Source of the DNA: Desulfobacterales bacterium
GTDB taxonomy: Bacteria; Desulfobacterota; Desulfobacteria; Desulfobacterales; RPRI01
Direction of reading: 5' to 3'
Assembly: GCA_020052975.1 (NCBI GenBank)
Contig: JAGVOC010000186.1
Location: 1-12,783, forward strand
DNA: 12,783 nucleotides
The notes beneath the pieces were generated by a model. It did not search any database, was not told the DNA's origin, and worked only from the letters and a program-made list of their open reading frames with translations. Made by a program: the position numbers and the translations under genes. Positions 7,330 through 12,783 of this stretch are shown here, one piece after another. Every line of letters starts with the position of its first letter. Positions within the stretch are counted from its first letter, which is position 1.

Positions 7330-8283
7330 ATGTCTTATAAAATTGAAAAAAAATTAGTTGTCGCAATAGCCTCTAGTGCCCTTTTTGATTTGTCTGAAAG
7401 CGACCTCGTTTTTCGTGAAAAAGGAGAGGAGGTATATCGTCAGTATCAGAGAGAACATCAGAAAGATGTCTTAGCGCCTGGCGTGGCCTTTCCATTTATA
7501 AAGCGGCTCCTTAATTTAAACTTGGCGTTTTCTGATTTAGATCCAGTTGAAGTCGTGCTGCTGTCTAAAAATGATCCGGATACTGGACTAAGAGTTTTTA
7601 ATTCAATAAAAGCACATAGTTTATCGATTACTAGAGGAAGTTTTTTAAATGGCAAGCCTCCATATCAATATATGCCGGCTTTCAATTCCGCACTTTTTCT
7701 TTCAGCTAATCCCAATGATGTCAGGGAGGCAATTAATGCCGGGCATCCCGCAGGAACAGTGTTACGAACAAATGCAAAAGATGATCCAAGCGACCGAGAA
7801 CTTAGAGTAGCTTTTGATTTTGACGGTGTCATTGTTGATGATGAAGCCGAGACAGTTTATAAGACTCAAAATTTAGATAAATTCCAACAAGCCGAGTTAG
7901 ATAAAGTTGAAATTCCACATAAGCCTGGTCCGCTCAGCGATCTCTTTAAAAAATTAGCAGTTTTTCAAAAGTTAGAACATAAAAGAGAAAGAATCGATCC
8001 CAAGTACAAACGTGTTTTAAGAACCGCAATTATTACTGCTCGGAATGCGCCTGCCCATGAGAGAGTGGTTACTACCCTTAGGGCTTGGGGTGTTTCAGCC
8101 GATGAGACTTTTTTCCTTGGAGGTATCGAGAAAAAAAGAATATTGGAGATTTTGAAGCCACATATTTTCTTTGATGATCAAATGGACCATTTGAAATCTG
8201 CTGCAGAAACAATACCCTCAGTTCATATTCCTTTTGGCATTTCGAATATTTCCCCGGATGAATTAAAGAGTAAAGAAAAATGA
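7330..8283 (+). CDS. Cytosolic 5'-nucleotidase I (cN-I) family protein
   Basis: The 317-residue protein matches the cN-I 5'-nucleotidase family (Pfam 5-nucleotidase) in length and along most of its sequence. It opens KKLVVAIASSALFDLSESD, followed by EEVYRQYQREHQ and LAPGVAFPFIKRLL (about 48-61). The HAD-type catalytic pattern is complete: AFDFDGVIVDDEAE (161-174) with Asp163 and Asp165, AIITARNAP (233-241), a lysine-bearing KK at 268-269, and IFFDDQMDHL (279-288). These enzymes dephosphorylate nucleoside monophosphates. ATG 7330 is chosen because MSYKIEKK fits the family N-terminus. A TTG at 7309 would add seven residues, and neither start has a strong ribosome-binding site. The stop overlaps the next ATG as ATGA. 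Its place between HerA and a RecB-like nuclease suggests a defence role, perhaps removing nucleotides freed by degradation or draining the pool, which is inference. Confidence 0.85.
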   Translation: MSYKIEKKLVVAIASSALFDLSESDLVFREKGEEVYRQYQREHQKDVLAPGVAFPFIKRLLNLNLAFSDLDPVEVVLLSKNDPDTGLRVFNSIKAHSLSITRGSFLNGKPPYQYMPAFNSALFLSANPNDVREAINAGHPAGTVLRTNAKDDPSDRELRVAFDFDGVIVDDEAETVYKTQNLDKFQQAELDKVEIPHKPGPLSDLFKKLAVFQKLEHKRERIDPKYKRVLRTAIITARNAPAHERVVTTLRAWGVSADETFFLGGIEKKRILEILKPHIFFDDQMDHLKSAAETIPSVHIPFGISNISPDELKSKEK

Positions 8284-9779
8284 AAATAACGGCTACGGAT
8301 TTATATTCATATATTAAGTGTCCACATCGTGTTTGGCGCGATGCATTTGATGACCCTAAGCTTAAGGATCTTCCAAATGAATTCGTTCAACTTCTTTGGG
8401 AGCGGGGTGTTGCCCATGAACGTGAGGTTCTTGCTAAGCAAAAGGGCGAGTTTGAGATACTCGATCTTTCTGGGGTTCCAATGGAAAAACGCTTAGCCCA
8501 AACCCTTGAGGCTATGCGAAAGAAAGCCCCATATATTTATCAAGGTTATTTAGAAATCGAAGAACTCGTAGGCAGGCCGGATCTTTTAGAGCTTCAGCCC
8601 CATGGAGAATATATTCCCATCGATATTAAATCTGGAATGGGTTATGAAGGAGGCGAGGAAGGAGATGACGGTAAGCTTAAGAAAGAGTATGTTGTTCAGA
8701 TCGGTCTTTACGTTGATTCTTTAGTTCGCCTAGGATTTCTGTCTCATAATTTTGGTCGTGTTCTTGATAGTAGTGGCGGCTTAATTGATTATGATCTAAA
8801 TACTACTCGTGGTGCAAAAATAGCACAGACATGGTGGGAATTTTATCTCAGCGTTCTTGGTGAAGTTAAACATCTCTATGAGAAAGATTTTAAGACTGAG
8901 CCTGCCTTGGGAGGAGAATGTAAACTATGCGAGTGGTATACGGACTGCAAAAATCAATGTGTGGAATCGAGCTCTGTGACTCTCGTTCCTGAATTGGGTC
9001 GTTCAAGGAAAGAAGCGTTGAAGCCGGTTGCGAAAAATATTCAAGAATTGGCGAAGATGGACGTAAAGCAGTTCACAGCGGCCAAGGCCAAATTCGGGAT
9101 TAAGGGAATTGCGGAACCAATGTTTGAAAAGATGAACCGCCGAGCGAGGTTGTTATCTTCTGGGCAGAAAGACCCTTTGATTTTAGAGCGCTTTACTCTT
9201 CCTGAGAAACCGATAGAGCTATTTTTCGATATCGAAGCAGATCCAACCCAGGATATTATTTATTTGCATGGTGTCATAGAACGCGGGCTAGGAAGTAAGG
9301 ATGCAGTATTTCATTCATTTGTCACAGAAGACGTTTCCGAGAGAGAAGAGAAGCGTGCCTGGGCAGATTTTTGGTCTTATCTTCGATCGCTTCCTGAGGA
9401 CGGATGGGCCCTGTATTATTACAGCAAATACGAGCGTACTCAATATCGTGCTTTGTCAGAACGCTACCAAGACATAGCTTCGGAGGAAGAAGTCGAATGG
9501 CTATTCGACCCTGGGCGCAGTGTTGATCTTTATTATGACATCGTCAAGAAGTACACAGAATGGCCGACCTATGACTATTCCATAAAGACTCTGGCTCAGC
9601 ACTTAGGCTTCAAGTGGCGGGATGAGAATCCCTCAGGTGCGGCTTCAATTCAGTGGTTTAACGAATGGTGCGAAACGAAAGAGCCTAAGGTAATGAAGCG
9701 TATTTTGGAATATAACGAGGACGACTGCCGTGCAATGATGGTTTTGAAAGACAAGTTTAATTCATTATTGAGAGCTTAA
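8280..9779 (+). CDS. TM0106-type RecB/Cas4-like nuclease with C-terminal DEDD exonuclease domain
   Basis: The 499-residue protein joins two nuclease folds. Residues 1-230 are Cas4/RecB-like PD-(D/E)xK: Cys14, His46 in RGVAHERE, Asp101 in VGRPDLL, DIKSG (115-119) as the catalytic pair, and a QxGLYxD helix (140-146). Cys14 with the C-terminal cluster Cys214, Cys217, Cys223 and Cys227 (CKLC...CKNQC) would hold an iron-sulfur cluster. Residues about 310-499 are an RNase H-like DEDD exonuclease domain as in YprB: FFDIEAD (315-321) provides the first Asp-Glu, and EYNEDDCRA (477-485) the last Asp. The middle (FTAAKAKFGIKGIAEPMFEK) resembles a small helical DNA-binding module. This architecture is known from TM0106-like proteins, whose function is poorly defined. 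The start overlaps the nucleotidase stop by ATGA. It would most simply process DNA ends made by the other nucleases. That is inference. Confidence 0.85.
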   Translation: MKITATDLYSYIKCPHRVWRDAFDDPKLKDLPNEFVQLLWERGVAHEREVLAKQKGEFEILDLSGVPMEKRLAQTLEAMRKKAPYIYQGYLEIEELVGRPDLLELQPHGEYIPIDIKSGMGYEGGEEGDDGKLKKEYVVQIGLYVDSLVRLGFLSHNFGRVLDSSGGLIDYDLNTTRGAKIAQTWWEFYLSVLGEVKHLYEKDFKTEPALGGECKLCEWYTDCKNQCVESSSVTLVPELGRSRKEALKPVAKNIQELAKMDVKQFTAAKAKFGIKGIAEPMFEKMNRRARLLSSGQKDPLILERFTLPEKPIELFFDIEADPTQDIIYLHGVIERGLGSKDAVFHSFVTEDVSEREEKRAWADFWSYLRSLPEDGWALYYYSKYERTQYRALSERYQDIASEEEVEWLFDPGRSVDLYYDIVKKYTEWPTYDYSIKTLAQHLGFKWRDENPSGAASIQWFNEWCETKEPKVMKRILEYNEDDCRAMMVLKDKFNSLLRA

Positions 9780-9836
9780 TGATGAAAAGATAGTTAAGGT
9801 TCTCTCGTAGAGCGAGAAACTGAAAGCTAAATTTCA

Positions 9837-11537
9837 ATGAGAATAAAAAGACTTAAACTAAAAGATTTTGGTCCATTCAAACGCTACAATATTTCCTTCA
9901 TAGATGAAGATGAAGTTTGCATGTTATTGACTGGAAAAAATAATGAAGGAAAATCTAGCATAATTAATGCCTTGAAGCTTCTTAATGCAGCAACCAGAGT
10001 TCTAAATAAAAAAAAGCAGGAGATAAGAATAGATGGAGATTATTTTTATAAATTATTGCAACAAGATACAGAAAATCTTCTTGTAGGTAGAATGATTCAT
10101 AATTATTCAAATAATACCGCAGAGATAACTGGGGTGTTTCAGGATGATTTGGAAATTACTGTCTATCTAGATCCGATTGAAGATGTTATTTATGCAGAGC
10201 ACAATGGTAAGATTCCAAACGATATTCAAAATATTTTTGGCTTTATTCCTCCGTTGGGTCCTATTAGCGAAAGAGAAGATATAATTGCAAAACTGTCTTA
10301 TTTGAAGGCAAGCATTGATACCTCGCTTGCTCCTAGGCATCTCAGAAATCATTTTTATCAGATTTTAAGCACTGAAGAAATGGATATCGTTAGGCAGCTC
10401 ATAAAGAAATCTTGGCAAAGTATTGAATTACTTGATTACAAAGTAGATATTCAGCAAGGAAAGATTTTTTGCTTTTACAAAGAAGATAGAGCGGAGCGAG
10501 AAATCTCTTGGGCTGGGCAGGGTCTTCAGGTTTGGTTCCAGATCATCACACACCTTGTCAGACTTAGGAACGCTTCGATTCTGATACTTGATGAACCAGA
10601 AATCAACCTTCACCCAGAGAAGCAGAACGATCTTATTAGAATTTTAAAAGATTATTATCGCGGGAGCATTTTAATTGCAACTCATTCGGTTGAATTAATG
10701 AATAATGTTAATGTAAGTCATATAGTCAATGTTCAGAAGAAACATGATGAGCCGAGAATTAAGTCAACAGCTGATAGGGCCTACCTTGATTTAGTTCGAT
10801 CACAGATTGGGAGCAACTTTAATTTAATAGCCTCACAGTTCGAAGATTTCGACATCATTATTTTCACTGAGGATATCTTTGATTTTAGCATATTGCAAGA
10901 TATGGCGTCGGCCTACAAGATAAAAAAGAGAGCTTTTAATATCCCGATCCATGGTTTTAGTGAGTTTAAGAAATGCATTGCCTATAAAGATGCCTATAAG
11001 CTACTGATTGGAAGGGATATTGACTATACTGTACTTCTCGACAGAGATTATTATCCTGCAGAGTATTTAAAAGAAGTTGTAAAGACCTTGGGCTTGTCAG
11101 GGATTAAGGTCATTTTTACTCCGGGTAAGGAAATTGAGAATCTTTTTTTGTCATCCGAGCTTCTAGCTGTTTTGATTCCTGAAGAGCTGAAAGAAGAATT
11201 CTCTAATATCTGGGATTTTGTATTTGAATCACATCGATTAGACTGCATGGGAAGTTTTATTACGCTCCATAAACAGTTCTTGGAGCCTAAGGTAGATATG
11301 AAAACAATCACAACGAAGTACGTTCCAGGTTTTGAAAAATGTTGGAATAGCCACAGCGAGAGACATAAGATTATAGATGGAAAAGCGGCATTGAGAGTAC
11401 TAAGAGGATTCTATAGAAAAGCAACTGGGCAGAATCTCAACCAGAGTCTTCTTGTTGAAAGCCTAATTCAGGCCGAAAATAAGGACGTTAGAAAATTTAT
11501 CGAAGAAGTCTTTCATTTGGGAAATGCCGCTGATTGA
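9837..11537 (+). CDS. OLD-like AAA ATPase with C-terminal TOPRIM nuclease domain
   Basis: The 566-residue protein begins MRIKRLKLKDFGPFKRYNISF, the typical first strands of SMC/RecF-like ATPases. Walker A is GKNNEGKSS (33-41), an abbreviated ABC-signature region is SWAGQGLQ (224-231), Walker B is ILILDEPEINLHP (248-260), and the H-loop is ATHS (281-284). The second half fits a TOPRIM fold: IIFTEDIFD (341-349) has the metal-binding Glu345, and VLLDRDYYP (399-407) gives Asp402-x-Asp404. A following KEIENLFL (431-438) is common in this group. Overcoming-lysogenization-defect (OLD) nucleases of this plan cleave or nick DNA and block phages. In Gabija the partner is a UvrD-like helicase; none is present here, so this is a single-gene OLD-like or unassigned form. 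It starts 57 bases after the RecB-like gene with only a weak ribosome-binding site, and could belong to the same transcript or be an independent system. Confidence 0.85.
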   Translation: MRIKRLKLKDFGPFKRYNISFIDEDEVCMLLTGKNNEGKSSIINALKLLNAATRVLNKKKQEIRIDGDYFYKLLQQDTENLLVGRMIHNYSNNTAEITGVFQDDLEITVYLDPIEDVIYAEHNGKIPNDIQNIFGFIPPLGPISEREDIIAKLSYLKASIDTSLAPRHLRNHFYQILSTEEMDIVRQLIKKSWQSIELLDYKVDIQQGKIFCFYKEDRAEREISWAGQGLQVWFQIITHLVRLRNASILILDEPEINLHPEKQNDLIRILKDYYRGSILIATHSVELMNNVNVSHIVNVQKKHDEPRIKSTADRAYLDLVRSQIGSNFNLIASQFEDFDIIIFTEDIFDFSILQDMASAYKIKKRAFNIPIHGFSEFKKCIAYKDAYKLLIGRDIDYTVLLDRDYYPAEYLKEVVKTLGLSGIKVIFTPGKEIENLFLSSELLAVLIPEELKEEFSNIWDFVFESHRLDCMGSFITLHKQFLEPKVDMKTITTKYVPGFEKCWNSHSERHKIIDGKAALRVLRGFYRKATGQNLNQSLLVESLIQAENKDVRKFIEEVFHLGNAAD

Positions 11538-11599
11538 TTTCTTTGTAAAATAAATCTTGGGTTTTTTAAAAAACTTTAAATTTCGTGGTGAGTTTTAGC

Positions 11600-11683
11600 A
11601 TGAAAAAGTGTTCATTTTGCGCCGAAGAAATCCAAGATGACGCCATCAAATGCCGCTATTGCAGTGAGTTTTTAGAGTATTAA
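11600..11683 (+). CDS. 27-residue zinc-ribbon microprotein
   Basis: The frame reads [21 protein letters not shown] and ends SEFLEY with TAA. Four cysteines at 4, 7, 18 and 21 form a CxxC-10-CxxC zinc ribbon, and the sequence follows the common '[18 protein letters not shown]' short zinc-ribbon consensus almost exactly. A GGTGAG (11587-11592) lies seven bases before the ATG. Such ribbons usually sit at the N-terminus of larger, often membrane, proteins. Here the frame closes straight after the ribbon, so it is either a free-standing microprotein or the remnant of a larger gene. Function is unknown. Zinc ribbons of this kind commonly bind protein or nucleic acid. It lies between the OLD-like ATPase and the NucS-EVE gene, all on the same strand. 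Confidence 0.7.
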   Translation: MKKCSFCAEEIQDDAIKCRYCSEFLEY

Positions 11684-11730
11684 TTGATTGTTTGGCCTTT
11701 CTAACTGTTTAATGTGGATGAAAATATACA

Positions 11731-12624
11731 ATGCTTGAAAAAGACATAGAAAATCTTATAGCGCGTTACCCAGAGGAGTTTTTTCCTAACTCTGGATTCA
11801 AGCTTACTGGGCAACAAGTTAATCTTGGAGGATGCCGTGCTGATTTGATATTCAAAGATAAGCACAATAGAAAGATTATCATAGAGGTCAAAAGGGGCCT
11901 TTTAACAAGAGAGGCCTCAGGGCAAATTATGGAATATTATGGCTTGCTTAAGCAACAGGATCCTAACCAAATTATAGAGTTAATATTGTGTGCAAATATT
12001 ATACCGAATGAAAGAAAAATTTTTCTAGAAAATGTCGGTATTGAGTGTAAAGAATTAGGTGTCCCATTGATACTAAACATTGCGCAAAAATATGATTATA
12101 AGTTTATCGATGATAATGGAAACAAGAAAAAAGAAATTCACCAAGAACAACAAAAGCCTGTTCTTATCAAAGACGATATTAATTTAGAAAAAAGTGAAAG
12201 TAACGTTTGGATTTTTCAAGGGAATCCCAAAAGATACAAAATTATAGAAGATTTATCTGATAAGACATTAAAAGGCTGGAGAGTAAAACAATACAGGAAT
12301 AAAATTAAAAAAGGTGATATAGCGTTAATATGGATTTCAGGTGAGTCAGCAGGGATTTATGCCATTGCTGATATTATTTCTAATCCTGAATATATGCCAT
12401 GTACACCCGAAGAAGAGAATAAATGTATTGATAAAGAAATGGCCAAAGGAGAGATAGCAGTAAAGCTAAACTTCATCAAATATTTATTAGATAGCCCGAT
12501 ATATCGTTTTGAGCTTAAAAATTCTCCTGGGCTCGAACATCTTAGTATATTTGGATTCAAGAATGCTACAAATTACCCTGTGAGAAAAGAGGAATGGGAA
12601 GTTATAAAACAGAAAATCAAATAG
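11731..12624 (+). CDS. NucS/RecB-like nuclease fused to an EVE domain, probable modification-dependent endonuclease
   Basis: The 297-residue protein has an N-terminal PD-(D/E)xK domain of the NucS/DUF91 type: RADLIF with Asp38, IIIEVKRG (49-56) with Glu52 and Lys54, and the helix motif GQIMEYYGLL (64-73) giving Gln65 and Tyr69/70. A charged linker (about 127-157) leads to an EVE domain of the PUA superfamily: NVWIFQGNPKRYK (158-170), GWRVKQYRNKIKKGDIALIWISGE (182-205), GIYAIADIIS (208-217), and the closing NYPVRKEEW (281-289). EVE and related PUA folds bind modified bases, and when joined to nucleases they direct cleavage to modified DNA. The likely role is type IV restriction of phages with hypermodified or methylated DNA. 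The ATG has no strong ribosome-binding site at normal distance. NucS proper is a mismatch endonuclease without an EVE domain, so I would not name it nucS. Confidence 0.82.
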   Translation: MLEKDIENLIARYPEEFFPNSGFKLTGQQVNLGGCRADLIFKDKHNRKIIIEVKRGLLTREASGQIMEYYGLLKQQDPNQIIELILCANIIPNERKIFLENVGIECKELGVPLILNIAQKYDYKFIDDNGNKKKEIHQEQQKPVLIKDDINLEKSESNVWIFQGNPKRYKIIEDLSDKTLKGWRVKQYRNKIKKGDIALIWISGESAGIYAIADIISNPEYMPCTPEEENKCIDKEMAKGEIAVKLNFIKYLLDSPIYRFELKNSPGLEHLSIFGFKNATNYPVRKEEWEVIKQKIK

Positions 12625-12661
12625 ACTTGTGATTGTGGTATTGGGACTATTTTTTAGATAG

Positions 12662-12748
12662 CTTGCTTAAAGGATCAGTTATGGTCTGTTATTACTAAGT
12701 CAAAAGGTTAATTTTTTACTAAGCGAATAGGTTAATATTTTAAGCAAG
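12662..12748. repeat. Long-spaced inverted repeat flanking the tandem repeat
   Basis: CTTGCTTAAA (12662-12671) and TTTAAGCAAG (12739-12748) are perfect 10-bp inverted arms with 67 bases between them. The arms enclose the 24-bp tandem repeat and nothing that codes. The intervening distance is too long for a normal terminator. A binding region for a transposase or recombinase is possible. Confidence 0.5.
12692..12739. repeat. Two tandem 24-bp direct repeats at the right edge
   Basis: Copies at 12692-12715 and 12716-12739 share the blocks TTACTAAG, AGGTTAAT and a T-rich end and agree at 20 of 24 positions. A more distant similar block, GGACTATTTTTTAG, occurs at 12644-12657. Tandem binding repeats of roughly this period are a feature of IS21-family ends and also of iterons. 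No transposase gene is in the window, so the identity is open. The surrounding 12625-12783 shows no credible gene, tRNA or terminator. Confidence 0.6.
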
Positions 12749-12783
12749 TGCTGGTTCATAATTTCTCTCAGTTAGGAAGTTCT

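Noticed and set aside
1176..9779. BREX or DISARM identity for the operon
   Set aside because: A PglX-like methylase is present, but no PglZ phosphatase, BrxC ATPase, BrxA/BrxB, DrmA helicase, DrmB or phospholipase-type DrmC is in the window.
9803..9817. Small hairpin TCTCG-TAGAG-CGAGA between the RecB-like and OLD-like genes
   Set aside because: A 5-bp stem with no T-tract is too weak to call a terminator or riboregulator.
9837..11537. Gabija system (GajA)
   Set aside because: The AAA-TOPRIM plan fits, but the following genes are a zinc-ribbon microprotein and a NucS-EVE protein, with no UvrD-like helicase.
11561..11574. GTTTTTTAAAAAAC palindrome as a terminator after the OLD-like gene
   Set aside because: The stem is almost wholly A-T with no loop, so it would not form a stable terminator hairpin. 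It is likely low-complexity DNA.
1..12783. CRISPR array, tRNA or rRNA genes
   Set aside because: No regularly spaced repeats beyond the two tandem 24-bp copies, and no cloverleaf or ribosomal sequence was recognised on either strand by eye.

Overview
The window looks like an accessory island from a bacterial chromosome or large mobile element. It is AT-rich. Ribosome-binding sites are strong and purine-rich (GGAGGG, AGAGGA), one promoter matches the bacterial sigma-70 consensus perfectly, and TAA, TAG and TGA all act as stops. These point to a bacterium using the standard code. HerA, NurA and NucS-like proteins are often thought of as archaeal, but the expression signals here are bacterial. 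The sequence does not allow a safer assignment to a phylum.

Left edge (1-967): the last codons of an IS200-type TnpA and a perfect GC-rich terminal hairpin mark the right end of an IS200/IS605-family element. It abuts a serine recombinase on the minus strand that stops after 182 residues, just past its catalytic domain, so the insertion sequence probably cut the gene. A small protein of unknown function overlaps the recombinase start by ATGA. Both are read leftward from a consensus promoter. That promoter lies back-to-back with the promoter of an XRE-type repressor, and an inverted repeat that is a good candidate for the repressor's operator sits between them.

Core operon (968-9779, plus strand): XRE regulator; a 1082-residue N6-adenine methylase with an N-terminal PD-(D/E)xK nuclease domain; a NurA-family nuclease; a HerA-family ATPase with an altered Walker A loop; a cytosolic 5'-nucleotidase I family enzyme; and a TM0106-type protein that joins a Cas4/RecB-like iron-sulfur nuclease to a DEDD exonuclease. 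The first four genes are packed with 4-bp spacing or short overlaps. A 121-bp gap follows HerA, and the last two genes overlap by ATGA. The set reads as an anti-phage defence system. The methylase would mark self DNA, HerA-NurA would translocate on and degrade unmarked DNA, and the nucleotidase and RecB-like nuclease would act as further effectors. It lacks the signature genes of BREX and DISARM, and I do not recognise it as a named system.

Right part (9837-12783): an OLD-like AAA ATPase with a TOPRIM nuclease domain, a 27-residue zinc-ribbon microprotein, and a NucS-like nuclease fused to an EVE domain that probably restricts DNA with modified bases. The last 159 bp has no gene but holds a 24-bp tandem repeat inside a longer inverted repeat, possibly the end of another mobile element. 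Altogether the window is a defence island bordered by mobile-element debris.
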